From NCBI RefSeq assembly GCF_006363955.1, contig NZ_CP040948.1, positions 1,984,001 to 2,048,000 on the forward strand: a stretch of DNA of 64,000 bases, given 5' to 3'. The position numbers were made by a program, and so were the translations under genes. The stretch is from Methylophilus medardicus (lineage in GTDB: Bacteria > Pseudomonadota > Gammaproteobacteria > Burkholderiales > Methylophilaceae). How positions within the stretch are numbered: position 1 is the first letter of the stretch; the number at the start of each line of letters is the position of its first letter. The notes under the pieces were generated by a model, which ran no database searches, was not told the origin of the DNA, and saw nothing but the letters and a program-made list of their open reading frames with translations. Positions 19,693-28,124 of this stretch are shown here, one piece after another.

Positions 19693-20372
19693 TGTTGTTT
19701 TCTAAGCAGGCGTTGCTCAAGCCATTGGCTGACCAGCAAGGCGATCACCGAGACCAATATGCTTAGCACCACGAGCCGCAAAGCGGCGGCATCGCCATCA
19801 GGCGACTGCGTGAGACTATAAATAGCTAAAGGCAAAGTACGCGTCTCACCCTCGAGGTTGCCGGCAAAGGTGATGGTCGCGCCAAACTCACCCAAACTTC
19901 GGCTAAATGCCAAAATGGCGCCGGTGAGTACCCCGTGATAGGCCAGCGGCAAGCTAATAGTGAAAAAGACTTTCAGCGGTGTCGCACCCAGTGTCTGCGC
20001 TGCTTGCTCGAGTAGCGGGTTCACTTGCACCAATGCCTGACGGATCGCACGCACCATCAGCGGAAAAGCCATCACCGCAGAAGCGATGACCGCCCCCCAC
20101 CAATGAAAAGTGAGTTGGAGATGAAACTGCTCATACAAGCGCGCCCCTATCCAGCCGCGTCGGCCAAGTAAAACCAATAACATATACCCCAGCACCACCG
20201 GCGGTAACACCATAGGCAAATGCACCAGCGCATCCAACAAGGCATGCCCCCAGAATCGCTTGCGCGCCAGCACCCAGGCCATGCCGATCGCAGGCAATAG
20301 CAGCACGCACACGCAACAAGCGGCAACTTTAAGCGACAGCAGCACAATGGTCAGTTCTTCAGCAGAGAGCAT
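19689..20372 (-). CDS. modB: Molybdate ABC transporter permease
   Basis: Inner-membrane permease with about five to six hydrophobic segments and the ABC-permease EAA loop (EQAAQTLGATPLKVFFTISLP). The ATG at 20372 is preceded by AGGGTG; an upstream in-frame TTG is not needed. About 227 residues, as in other ModB proteins. Its 5' end overlaps the modA 3' end by a few bases. Confidence 0.93.
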   Translation of the reverse strand: MLSAEELTIVLLSLKVAACCVCVLLLPAIGMAWVLARKRFWGHALLDALVHLPMVLPPVVLGYMLLVLLGRRGWIGARLYEQFHLQLTFHWWGAVIASAVMAFPLMVRAIRQALVQVNPLLEQAAQTLGATPLKVFFTISLPLAYHGVLTGAILAFSRSLGEFGATITFAGNLEGETRTLPLAIYSLTQSPDGDAAALRLVVLSILVSVIALLVSQWLEQRLLRKQQ

Positions 20373-20379
20373 CGACACC

Positions 20380-21147
20380 CTATTCACCCAATGAATCCGC
20401 AAAAACGGGCTTAAAACCGAAGGAGATCAACCATTTTTTTGCTTCTGCTGATTGTAGATAACGGTAAAAACCGTTTGCTTGCGCCCCGGCCTGAGGCAAC
20501 AGCGCCATCGGATAGACGATAGGCACATGACTGTTTTCAGGAAACTCGCCAGCCACTTTTACTTGACTGGAGGACTGCGCATCGCTCGCATAAACGATAC
20601 CCACATCACACTCATCCCGCTCGACCAGACGCAAGGTCGCTCTGACATCTTGTGTACTGACCAACCTGCCTTTGAGCGTTTCCCACCAACCGAGGGCCAT
20701 CAGCGACTGTTTGGCATAGATGCCCACCGGCACCGACAGCGTATCCCCAGTACACCAATACCCCGGGGCTTGCTGGCGAATATCGGTGCTCGGCTCCGCC
20801 CGGATGCTCAGCGGCTTTGCCAGCGGGGTGACCATGACCAGCCGGTTGCTCAACCAAGGTTTGATCGACGCCACTTGAACCAGTTGTTTATCTTTTAAAT
20901 ATTGCATCCATTTTTCATCGGCGGAAATAAACAAGTCCCCAGGCGCCCCCTGTTCAAGCTGCTTAGCCAGCGTACCGGATCCGCCATAGACCGGCACCAA
21001 TGGCTCGCCGGTTTGCTTACTGTATTGCTTGATCAACACATTCATCACGTCGGTCAAGCTGGCCGCAGCAAAAATCCTGACCTTCTTTTCATCAGCCTGC
21101 GCGCAGAGGCTGATCAGGCTAAGGCCCAACCATATCCACTTTTCCAT
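20380..21147 (-). CDS. modA: Molybdate-binding periplasmic protein
   Basis: Captures molybdate or tungstate for ModBC. A short signal peptide (MEKWIWLGLSLISLCAQA) is followed by VRIFAAASLTDVMN, the conserved ModA start with its oxyanion-binding serine, then GGSGTLAKQLEQGAPGDLFISAD and DVGIVYASDA. The ATG at 21147 follows GAGAGTGAT; an ATG seven codons upstream is possible. It is the first structural gene downstream of the ModE-like site. Confidence 0.94.
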   Translation of the reverse strand: MEKWIWLGLSLISLCAQADEKKVRIFAAASLTDVMNVLIKQYSKQTGEPLVPVYGGSGTLAKQLEQGAPGDLFISADEKWMQYLKDKQLVQVASIKPWLSNRLVMVTPLAKPLSIRAEPSTDIRQQAPGYWCTGDTLSVPVGIYAKQSLMALGWWETLKGRLVSTQDVRATLRLVERDECDVGIVYASDAQSSSQVKVAGEFPENSHVPIVYPMALLPQAGAQANGFYRYLQSAEAKKWLISFGFKPVFADSLGE

Positions 21148-21201
21148 TGCGATCACTCTCTTGACCATTCGTCATAGCCACCCATTTGGCATGATGCTAC
21201 C

Positions 21202-21229
21202 ATCGTTATACCCATTCATGCATGACGAT
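21202..21229 (-). promoter_or_regulatory. ModE-type operator upstream of modA
   Basis: A 28-bp imperfect palindrome: half-sites ATCGTTATACC and TGCATGACGAT around a 6-bp spacer. They match the E. coli ModE box (ATCGTTATATA-N6 and its inverse) at about 9 and 8 of 11 positions. It lies 55 bp before the modA start, over or near a possible -10 (TATAAC, minus strand). Confidence 0.6.
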
Positions 21230-21241
21230 AACTACAAAAAA

Positions 21242-21589
21242 TCAATTTCTTTTCAAATGCTGTGTGATGAGCTGTAATTCAGCAGCTGCGGCAAGCGCAG
21301 ACTTTTCCAGTATCTGCTGGTAAGCCATGATCAGCGCATGGCCAAATTCGGTGACTTGCGCCCCGCCACCGTGCGACCCACCCGCAGTGCTCACCACCAA
21401 AGGCTGATCAAAACTGCGATTCATCACATCGACCAGCTCCCATGCACGCCGGTAGGACATGCGCATTTGCTTGGCCGCCGCCGAAATAGAGCCGTGCTGC
21501 GCGATATGTTGTAACAGGTCTATTTTGCCCGGACCGAGCGCAACATTCGCACCATGGCTGATTCTGATTTTAAGCACGTTGTCTGGCAT
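21242..21589 (-). CDS. ModE-like molybdate regulator, HTH domain only
   Basis: 115 residues matching the N-terminal winged-helix domain of ModE (LGPGKIDLLQHIAQHGSISA, then AAKQMRMSYRRAWELVD), including the GGSHGGGAQVTEFG wing. The two C-terminal Mop domains that bind molybdate in E. coli ModE are absent. It probably represses modABC through the operator at 21202-21229; how it senses molybdate is open. It lies 94 bp upstream of modA on the same strand and just downstream of scpB. Confidence 0.85.
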   Translation of the reverse strand: MPDNVLKIRISHGANVALGPGKIDLLQHIAQHGSISAAAKQMRMSYRRAWELVDVMNRSFDQPLVVSTAGGSHGGGAQVTEFGHALIMAYQQILEKSALAAAAELQLITQHLKRN

Positions 21590-21594
21590 GAGAT

Positions 21595-22143
21595 TTATTC
21601 TAAGGGTATTTCGCTTTGTGCAAACGCTTCAAACGGCGGCAACTCGGCCAGCGAGCGCAAATTCAAATCATCCAAAAAATGTTTTGTGGTGGCATACAAA
21701 GCGGGTCTGCCCGGGACCTCGCGTTGGCCCACTATATCAATCCAGTCACGCTCTTGCAGTTGCCGAATGACATTCGGGTTTACCGCTACGCCGCGAATTT
21801 GCTCAATATCACCGCGGGTCACCGGCTGTCGGTATGCAATGATGGCAAGGGTTTCCATCACTGCGCGTGAATATTTGGGCTGCCGCTCTGGGTTTAAACG
21901 GGATAAATATTCACCGTACGCTTCTTTTGCCTGAAAACGGTAGCCACTCGCGACCTGCACCAGCTCCAGTGTTTTTTCCATCCAATCCGCTTTTAACTCA
22001 TCGAGCAACATGCGTAAAGTTGCGCGCTCCATCCGTCCCGCAAACAGCTTGAGCAGGTCGTCCAGCGCCAAAGGTTGCGGGGACGTCAACAGCGCTGCTT
22101 CTAAAATGGCTTTCATTTGTGCAATATTGTCGGGTTCGCGCAT
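21595..22143 (-). CDS. scpB: Segregation and condensation protein B
   Basis: Winged-helix partner of ScpA in the SMC condensin complex for chromosome segregation. ALLTSPQPL, ETLAIIAYRQPVTRGDIEQIRG and GRPALYATTKHFLD are hallmark segments. 182 residues fit. It is 11 bp downstream of scpA. Confidence 0.94.
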   Translation of the reverse strand: MREPDNIAQMKAILEAALLTSPQPLALDDLLKLFAGRMERATLRMLLDELKADWMEKTLELVQVASGYRFQAKEAYGEYLSRLNPERQPKYSRAVMETLAIIAYRQPVTRGDIEQIRGVAVNPNVIRQLQERDWIDIVGQREVPGRPALYATTKHFLDDLNLRSLAELPPFEAFAQSEIPLE

Positions 22144-22154
22144 CTGTTGTTTGC

Positions 22155-22940
22155 CTAGCTCGAGTGACTGGCCTGCACATAAATGGGGCCAAATGCATCT
22201 TGTTGCGTGATCCGAATCAGGCCCTCTTTGGCTAATTCCAGCATGGCCAAAAAATGCACGACCAGTGTTGGTATGCCCTCTTTCGCCACGTCAAACAGCT
22301 CATCAAAACGCAAGACGGGGGTTTTGCTTAAGCGGCGCAACAACAAACTCATGTGTTCTCGCACAGAGAGCTCAGCGCGACCAAGTTTATGGTGTTGATG
22401 CAACTTGGCGCGTTTGAGGACATTGCGCCATGCCTCGACCAAATCTTCTAAATTCACTTCTGGCGGCTTCATTTGGCTGACAGGCTGAAAGTATGCTGCG
22501 GCCACTTCAATTTCCTGCCCCACTTTGGGCATCGCATCGAGGCGCTGCGCCGCGCGTTTAATCGCTTCGTATTCCATTAATCGTCTTACCAATTCCGCTC
22601 GCGGATCGTCCTCTTCCTCCACAGCAGCGGGCTTGGGCAATAGCATGCGGGACTTGATCTCAATCAGCATGGCAGACATCAGCAGGTAGTCGGCGGCGAG
22701 TTCAAGGTTAATCGCCTTCATTTTGTCCACATACGTCATGTACTGCACGGTGAGATCCGCCATGGGAATATCAAGAATATCCAGATTATGTTTACGGATG
22801 AGATAGAGCAATAAATCCAGCGGCCCCTCAAATGCCTCCAGATAGACCTCCAATGCATCTGGGGGGATATACAAATCCTGTGGCAAAGCCGAAAGGGTCT
22901 CACCATTGATTTTGATTAGGCTGTTGATCGCGTGCACCAT
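22155..22940 (-). CDS. scpA: Segregation and condensation protein A (kleisin)
   Basis: Kleisin subunit bridging SMC heads. LEAFEGPLDLLLYLIRKHNL begins the SMC-binding domain; AADYLLMSAMLIEIKSRMLL and the C-terminal winged-helix region follow. 261 residues. First gene of scpA-scpB. Confidence 0.94.
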   Translation of the reverse strand: MVHAINSLIKINGETLSALPQDLYIPPDALEVYLEAFEGPLDLLLYLIRKHNLDILDIPMADLTVQYMTYVDKMKAINLELAADYLLMSAMLIEIKSRMLLPKPAAVEEEDDPRAELVRRLMEYEAIKRAAQRLDAMPKVGQEIEVAAAYFQPVSQMKPPEVNLEDLVEAWRNVLKRAKLHQHHKLGRAELSVREHMSLLLRRLSKTPVLRFDELFDVAKEGIPTLVVHFLAMLELAKEGLIRITQQDAFGPIYVQASHSS

Positions 22941-22965
22941 TCAATGATTGTAGCGATTTGCAACG

Positions 22966-23412
22966 TCAGGTTAAAGATGATTCTGCATAGGGATTGGCAA
23001 AGCCGAGTCGATGCAAGATCGCTACTTCCATCGCCTCCATTAATTCAGCTTGCGCATCTACTTCGTGATCATAGCCGTGCAAATGTAAGACGCCATGCAC
23101 CGTCATATGCGCATAGTGGGCCAGCAAGGGCTTGTGTTGCGCCACTGACTCTGCAGCGACCACCGGCGCACAAATGACAATATCTCCCATCAACACAGGC
23201 ACCTCGGTGAGTGGAAAGGTCAACACATTGGTTGCGTAATCCTTTCCGCGATAGTCTGCATTCAACTGGCGACCCTCAGCCTCATCAACAATCCGGATCG
23301 TCACGCTGGTATCCACCCGCAAAGCAGCGCGGACCCAACGTTTAAACTGCGCGTTTGAGGGTAAATCAGCCGAATTAGAGGCAATTTGCAAAGAAAAATC
23401 TAATGCGGGCAT
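22966..23412 (-). CDS. ybeY: Endoribonuclease YbeY
   Basis: Zinc-dependent RNase for 16S rRNA maturation and ribosome quality control. The H-x3-H-x5-H motif is HGVLHLHGYDH, preceded by YATNVLTFP. 148 residues is normal. In many proteobacteria ybeY follows phoH and miaB; here the miaB-phoH pair is 13 kb away and ybeY stands next to scpA. Confidence 0.95.
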   Translation of the reverse strand: MPALDFSLQIASNSADLPSNAQFKRWVRAALRVDTSVTIRIVDEAEGRQLNADYRGKDYATNVLTFPLTEVPVLMGDIVICAPVVAAESVAQHKPLLAHYAHMTVHGVLHLHGYDHEVDAQAELMEAMEVAILHRLGFANPYAESSLT

Positions 23413-23476
23413 ACGGTCAAGTTTTCTGTAAAATATCCGTCATTATAGAAAGAAAACGCTTAAAGGAAACGGTGTG

Positions 23477-24259
23477 ATGTCAAATCGCCCAAAGCTGGTG
23501 GTTGCCAATCGCAAGATGCATGGCAATTTGCCAGACAATCAGCAATTCATGCAAAGCCTGTTGCAGCAGACGCGCCATCATCGAGCGCGTTATGCGGTGT
23601 GCCCGCCTCATCCTTATCTTTACCAAGCCCAGCAGCTCCTGCAAAACAGTCATATTGCCTGGGGCGGACAAAACATGAGCCAGCATGAGCGCGGAGCGTT
23701 CACTGGCTCAGTTTCACCACTGATGCTCAAAGAGTTTGGTTGTAGCTATGTGATCATTGGCCACTCAGAGCGCAGGCAGCGAGGCTTCGACAGTGATGAA
23801 ACATGCGGGATACGCTTTGAAGCAGCCTTACAAGCGGGCCTAACCCCCATTTTGTGTATCGGAGAAACCCTCGAAGAATATGAGCAAGGCGAAACAGATC
23901 TAGTGGTCGTGAGACAGTTGAATCCGGTCATTGCACACATCGGCACACAAGCGCTGTCAAAAGGCGTTGTCGCTTATGAACCCGTGTGGGCTATCGGCTC
24001 TGGCAAAGCCGCGACGCCACAACATGCGCAGGCGATTTTATCGTTTATCCGTGGCCATATTGAATTACTAGATGCCGAAGCAGCGAAAGCCATCACCTTG
24101 TTATATGGTGGCAGCATGAATCCGAGTAATGCTAGTCAGTTACTCAGCATGCCAGATGTCGACGGCGGTCTGATTGGCGGCGCCTCGCTGATTGCAGATG
24201 ACTTCATCCGCATTTGTCACATTGCAAACGAATTATCTTCACTCAAAACGGCAGCTTGA
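23477..24259 (+). CDS. Second triosephosphate isomerase paralogue
   Basis: 260 residues. The catalytic residues are kept: N and K in VVANRKMHG, H in IIGHSERR, E in AYEPVWAIGSG and the YGGSM phosphate loop. The nearly invariant tryptophan of the NWK motif is arginine here (NRK). It differs widely from the isomerase at 1566-2396. The ATG at 23477 is chosen over an adjoining GTG; AAAGGAAAC lies upstream. It stands alone, divergent from ybeY and followed by a terminator. It is probably an active isomerase, but a changed substrate is possible. Confidence 0.88.
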   Translation: MSNRPKLVVANRKMHGNLPDNQQFMQSLLQQTRHHRARYAVCPPHPYLYQAQQLLQNSHIAWGGQNMSQHERGAFTGSVSPLMLKEFGCSYVIIGHSERRQRGFDSDETCGIRFEAALQAGLTPILCIGETLEEYEQGETDLVVVRQLNPVIAHIGTQALSKGVVAYEPVWAIGSGKAATPQHAQAILSFIRGHIELLDAEAAKAITLLYGGSMNPSNASQLLSMPDVDGGLIGGASLIADDFIRICHIANELSSLKTAA

Positions 24260-24308
24260 TCACCCATCGCATGGCCGCCTGCGGTCTACATTGAGACTGC
24301 AAAAATAA

Positions 24309-24332
24309 AAAAGCCGACTTTCGTCGGCTTTT
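24309..24332. terminator. Bidirectional terminator
   Basis: A perfect 10-bp stem AAAAGCCGAC / GTCGGCTTTT with a TTTC loop lies between the convergent isomerase gene and the lipoprotein gene. Confidence 0.9.
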
Positions 24333-24401
24333 CTACATCTAAGTAAAAACTAGATTTTAAGTAAACTAGGTTTATTTAAATCCAGATTACTCAAGTCTGA
24401 A

Positions 24402-24617
24402 TTACTTAGCTTCTTCAGCTGGAGCTTCAGCAGGAGCAGCTTCAGCAGGAGCAGCTTCAGCTGGTGCAGCTTCAGCAGGAGCAGCTTCAGCAGCAGGAGC
24501 CTCAGCAGGCGCTTCAGCAGCAGGAGCTTCAACAGCAGGTGCTTCTTCAGCTGGTTTTTCACCACAAGCAGTCAAAGCCAGAGCCAACAATGCAGCCAAC
24601 AATGCAGAACGTGTCAT
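24402..24617 (-). CDS. Small Ala/Glu/Pro-rich repeat lipoprotein
   Basis: 71 residues from the ATG at 24617, which has AAGGAA upstream. MTRSALLAALLALALTACGE is a lipoprotein signal with lipobox LTAC, cysteine near residue 19. The remainder is low complexity: PAEAA repeated about four times among Ala, Glu and Pro. The DNA is a run of near-identical 15-bp units (GCTTCAGCAGGAGCA on the plus strand), prone to slippage. Function unknown; it could be a spacer-like or stress-linked envelope lipoprotein. Confidence 0.75.
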   Translation of the reverse strand: MTRSALLAALLALALTACGEKPAEEAPAVEAPAAEAPAEAPAAEAAPAEAAPAEAAPAEAAPAEAPAEEAK

Positions 24618-24821
24618 CTTTATTTCCTTAGTATGTATGAGCAAAAAATTATGTACGGACAATCCCCTTGAAGCAGAACCAGCCGAGTAAAAAAATTGTA
24701 TCAGTAATTCATTAAAAAAAGAACGCACAATCTCTTAAAAAACATGGATTTTTTTGTGTCTTAGCCACATCCCGCTATTTTTTCGACAAAAAACCCTCAA
24801 AATTGTTTGGTATCAATGCAA

Positions 24822-25985
24822 TTAATCTATTTCATCGGCCAAATGTAGATAGCCTAACAGATAGCTTTCTAATAGCCATGGCATCAATACCGACATGGTT
24901 TCGTTTTGGCATAAAGCGGGCGCCAGTTGCCGATGATTCGCCAACACGTTCAATACAGCGGCCGCCTCAGCAGGAGCGGTCACGTGCTCACCATTGATAA
25001 AGTATTGTCCTTGCCAATGCAACATTTGCGTTTGCAAGTCTAGGACCACCCCTTGCGCCTGTACTCGCTGAGAAAACTTTTGCAGGCTGAGCTTGCGATT
25101 GGGGGAAAAAACAACATAGTTTTTCGGCTCAGAAAAATATTTCCCTAAGAACGGCCCGAGTTGCGTCGGCTGCCAAGGTAATTGACGCAACATATCGGCG
25201 ACATGGTTCACCATGTCTTCACTAATGGCAGCGGCATCTGTGACAGGCAGCAAATCCGGGTCACGATACAATGCATCAGGCAGGCCTTCCTGACGACAAG
25301 CATCGAGGAACTCAATCGCCAACTCTCTCGCTGCCGGTGCGCGGAAGCCAATCGAATAAGTCATACAGTCGTCATCTTCGGCAATGCCCCAGTGTGCAAC
25401 ATTGGGCGGCAGATACAACATATCGCCCGGCGCCAGCACCCACTCTTGTTCAGTGACAAAATGCGACAGGATGCGCAGCGGAGCACCCTCTATCAACCGT
25501 AAATCCGTTTGCTGGCTGATGCGCCAGCGCCGTTGACCAGCCCCTTGCAACAAAAATACATCATAACTATCAATATGCGGCCCCACGCCCCCGCCCGTCG
25601 GTGCGTAGCTCACCATCACATCGTCTAATCTGGCGGTGGGAATGAAGTTGAATTGTGACAATAGTGCCTGCGCTTCTGGCAAGACATGATTGATGCCTTG
25701 CACCAGCAATGTCCAATCTTTCGCCGGCAAGCGCGTAAAATCATCGTCGTCGAACGGGCCTTGTGTGACTTGCCAACCCGCCGCAGACTGCGCGCGTTGG
25801 GGATCGCATTGGATCAATCGGGCAGGCACCTCCGCATCACACGCTAATCCAGCAAGCGCTTCAGGACTCAAGAAGCTCTCAAAATCAGGGATGGCGCCAC
25901 GGATCAACAATGGCTTTTTTTGCCAATATTCGGCCATGAATTGTGCTGGGGTCAGGCCGTTCAGTAAGGTGCGTGCGGGGGACAT
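24822..25985 (-). CDS. roxA: Ribosomal protein oxygenase, JmjC cupin (RoxA/YcfD-like)
   Basis: 2-oxoglutarate/Fe(II) dioxygenase; the E. coli homologue YcfD hydroxylates an arginine of ribosomal protein L16. The iron motif is H-x-D in GPHIDSYDVFLLQ with the distal His in NVAHWGI; the N-terminal FMAEYWQKKPLLIRGA is family-typical. 387 residues is normal, including the C-terminal winged-helix dimer domain. Alone with a 205-bp AT-rich gap behind it. Confidence 0.9.
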   Translation of the reverse strand: MSPARTLLNGLTPAQFMAEYWQKKPLLIRGAIPDFESFLSPEALAGLACDAEVPARLIQCDPQRAQSAAGWQVTQGPFDDDDFTRLPAKDWTLLVQGINHVLPEAQALLSQFNFIPTARLDDVMVSYAPTGGGVGPHIDSYDVFLLQGAGQRRWRISQQTDLRLIEGAPLRILSHFVTEQEWVLAPGDMLYLPPNVAHWGIAEDDDCMTYSIGFRAPAARELAIEFLDACRQEGLPDALYRDPDLLPVTDAAAISEDMVNHVADMLRQLPWQPTQLGPFLGKYFSEPKNYVVFSPNRKLSLQKFSQRVQAQGVVLDLQTQMLHWQGQYFINGEHVTAPAEAAAVLNVLANHRQLAPALCQNETMSVLMPWLLESYLLGYLHLADEID

Positions 25986-25994
25986 GAATATACG

Positions 25995-26732
25995 TTATCT
26001 AAAAGGTAGAAAAGGGGCCGTGGTAATGCTTTGCGTGAGCCGAGAAATAAAACGCTGAGACTTTTCAGCCAAGGTTAATGCCAGCAAATCGGTGCGCGCG
26101 ATGAGCTTACTGAATTCACGCTCAAAACTGAGGTTTTGTACCTCTCCCGGCTGGCTATTGGTGAGCAGTAACAACTCCCCTTGCGCATTTTTGGCATGGG
26201 CTAATTTCCACACTGCAATTTCAATGTTTCTGGCTGCATTGTACAAGTTTTGCGGCTCGATGCTATCCGTGATAAAAAAGGCAGACTTTTGACCATGCGC
26301 TCGAAACAGCATCGACTGTATGCCCACCACCAAGGCCAGCACTCGATCACCGCTATATTGCGGATTTAAAGCCAAGGTAATCGCAGCGGTCTCTTGCGCG
26401 CGCCCGAGACTCTCAAATTGCCAATGGTGTACCGCCCAGTTTTCAAAGACATGACTGGCAATTTGCTCTGGGGTCCCGAGCCCAGACTTGAGCGCCTCGG
26501 CCGGATTTCGCTTGTACAGCTTGAGCATGAGCAAACGCAAGGTAGCCACATTTTCACTGTATTCAATGTCCGCCACCCGATCGAGGTCAGTTTTAACCAA
26601 CTGATGCAGCGTGTTGCGGTCTTGCCGAACAGGCACCGGACGCCCATTCGGTGAATCCACATATCCACCCGCAGGCATGGTGCTACAACCGGCCAGCAGT
26701 AATAGCATTACCAGCCAGCCGAAAAGCCTCAT
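25995..26732 (-). CDS. Hypothetical lipoprotein downstream of phoR
   Basis: 245 residues with a lipoprotein signal (MRLFGWLVMLLLLAGCSTM, cysteine 16). The mature part is helical with no recognised catalytic motif; sequence such as ENVATLRLLMLKLYKRNPAEA suggests a helical-repeat or TPR-like fold (inference). It overlaps the phoR stop by ATGA, so it is coupled to the sensor kinase and probably shares its Pho control. Confidence 0.75.
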   Translation of the reverse strand: MRLFGWLVMLLLLAGCSTMPAGGYVDSPNGRPVPVRQDRNTLHQLVKTDLDRVADIEYSENVATLRLLMLKLYKRNPAEALKSGLGTPEQIASHVFENWAVHHWQFESLGRAQETAAITLALNPQYSGDRVLALVVGIQSMLFRAHGQKSAFFITDSIEPQNLYNAARNIEIAVWKLAHAKNAQGELLLLTNSQPGEVQNLSFEREFSKLIARTDLLALTLAEKSQRFISRLTQSITTAPFLPFR

Positions 26733-28027
26733 GCAGGCAGCACCCGCTGCGCAGGAAACACGATAATGAACCGACTACCTTGTCCAGGTTCACTCTCAAT
26801 CTGCAAGCTCGCCTGATGGTGATGCAAAATGTGTTTCACAATTGACAAGCCTAAGCCAGTGCCGCCGGTATCACGGCTTCGGCCGCTGTCTACGCGGTAA
26901 AAACGCTCAGTCAGGCGTGGCAGATGGTGTGACTCAATACCAATGCCCGTGTCTTGCACCGTAAACACTGCCTCTTCTCCACGCAATTGCCAATAAATAT
27001 CGATACAGCCTTTTGCCGGGGTATAGCGCACAGCGTTGCTGGTCAGATTGCTCAATGCGCTCAACAACTCGTTGTAGCTGCCGCGAATGTTAACCTCTGT
27101 CTCTAGGTGCAAACGTACCGTATGCTGCCCCTGACTTAGGGCCTGTGCATCCTTGAGCAGCAAATTCAGTATTGCCGGCATGGCGATATCGGCTTCATCT
27201 TTGAGTGTCACGTTATTTTCTAAACGAGACAAGGTGAGCAGATCTTCAATGATGCGGCGCATACGCGTGGTCTGTGATTGCATCATGTCAAAATAAGGCT
27301 GGATATCGGGCGAAATCTCCCCTTGCATATCGCCGATGGTTTCAAGAAAACCACCAATCACGGTCAGTGGTGTTCGCAACTCATGCGACACATTCGCGAT
27401 AAAGTCACGTCGCATCACTTCTGTTTTTTCAATCGCAGACACATCACGGCAAATCAGCAAGCGCTGTTTGCTTGCAAAGGGAATAATCTGTAATTCAAGC
27501 GTGATATCCGGACTGCGCCAAGATTTAAGTTTGAGCGGCTCACTGTAATCCTCCGCCTGCAAATATTGCACAAACTCGGCCTGCCTAACCAAGTAATAAA
27601 TCGGCTGACTTTCATCGTGATGGCGTTTGAGTCCCAGACGCTGAATCGCTGGCTCGTTGAACCACTCGATTTCATTGCGGTTATTGAGTACCACCACCCC
27701 GTCCGGCAAAGCACTGGTGGCGTGCCGCAATCGCTCCAGCGAGCTGCTGAGTTGACTCTGACTGCGAGAGTGACGCCGCATCTCATGATAGAGGTTAGCA
27801 AAGATATCTTCCCAGATACCTTTGCCATTAGGCATGAAGTTTAGGCTAGGTTTTAACGCCCACTGGTATAAGCGATGTGTCCAGTATAAGTGGCCGGCCA
27901 GGTAGGCTAAAGCCCCGACAGAAAATAGCAACCATGCAGTGTCTGCACTGCTAAACCAGCCGACCATCAGGCAAAACATTGCCCAAAACAGTAGACTCCA
28001 GAACGCTTTCCAACGAATATCTTGCAC
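26729..28027 (-). CDS. phoR: Phosphate regulon sensor histidine kinase PhoR
   Basis: Membrane sensor kinase of the phosphate-starvation response. Two N-terminal membrane segments (about 8-55), the PhoR-type linker, a PAS domain (LPDGVVVLNNRNEIEWFN), the H box FIANVSHELRTPLTVI, and N/G boxes (TSNAVRYTP, DTGIGIESHHL, GGTGLGLSIVK). The start is GTG. 432 residues is normal. phoB, its usual neighbour, is not in the window; a lipoprotein gene follows instead. A Pho box lies upstream. Confidence 0.92.
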   Translation of the reverse strand: MQDIRWKAFWSLLFWAMFCLMVGWFSSADTAWLLFSVGALAYLAGHLYWTHRLYQWALKPSLNFMPNGKGIWEDIFANLYHEMRRHSRSQSQLSSSLERLRHATSALPDGVVVLNNRNEIEWFNEPAIQRLGLKRHHDESQPIYYLVRQAEFVQYLQAEDYSEPLKLKSWRSPDITLELQIIPFASKQRLLICRDVSAIEKTEVMRRDFIANVSHELRTPLTVIGGFLETIGDMQGEISPDIQPYFDMMQSQTTRMRRIIEDLLTLSRLENNVTLKDEADIAMPAILNLLLKDAQALSQGQHTVRLHLETEVNIRGSYNELLSALSNLTSNAVRYTPAKGCIDIYWQLRGEEAVFTVQDTGIGIESHHLPRLTERFYRVDSGRSRDTGGTGLGLSIVKHILHHHQASLQIESEPGQGSRFIIVFPAQRVLPA

Positions 28028-28056
28028 AAGCTATTCTCAACACACCGATGTCGGCG

Positions 28057-28101
28057 ATTATACGACACATCTGCTGGCTAGCAATGACAGCATGATGACA
28101 G
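28057..28101 (-). promoter_or_regulatory. Pho box and promoter of phoR
   Basis: On the minus strand, CTGTCAT-CATG-CTGTCAT (rc of 28084-28101) matches both halves of the E. coli Pho box exactly. It abuts a -35-like TTGCTA, and a consensus -10 TATAAT lies at 28057-28062 (minus strand). The predicted leader is about 24 nt before the GTG start of phoR. Confidence 0.75.
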
Positions 28102-28124
28102 TCAACTAGGCCAGCGCGATGCGG

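Noticed and set aside
24350-24565. Minus-strand frame rich in KLLLLK overlapping the small lipoprotein
   Set aside because: It is the out-of-frame reading of the 15-bp repeats; the lipobox frame has a proper start and ribosome site.
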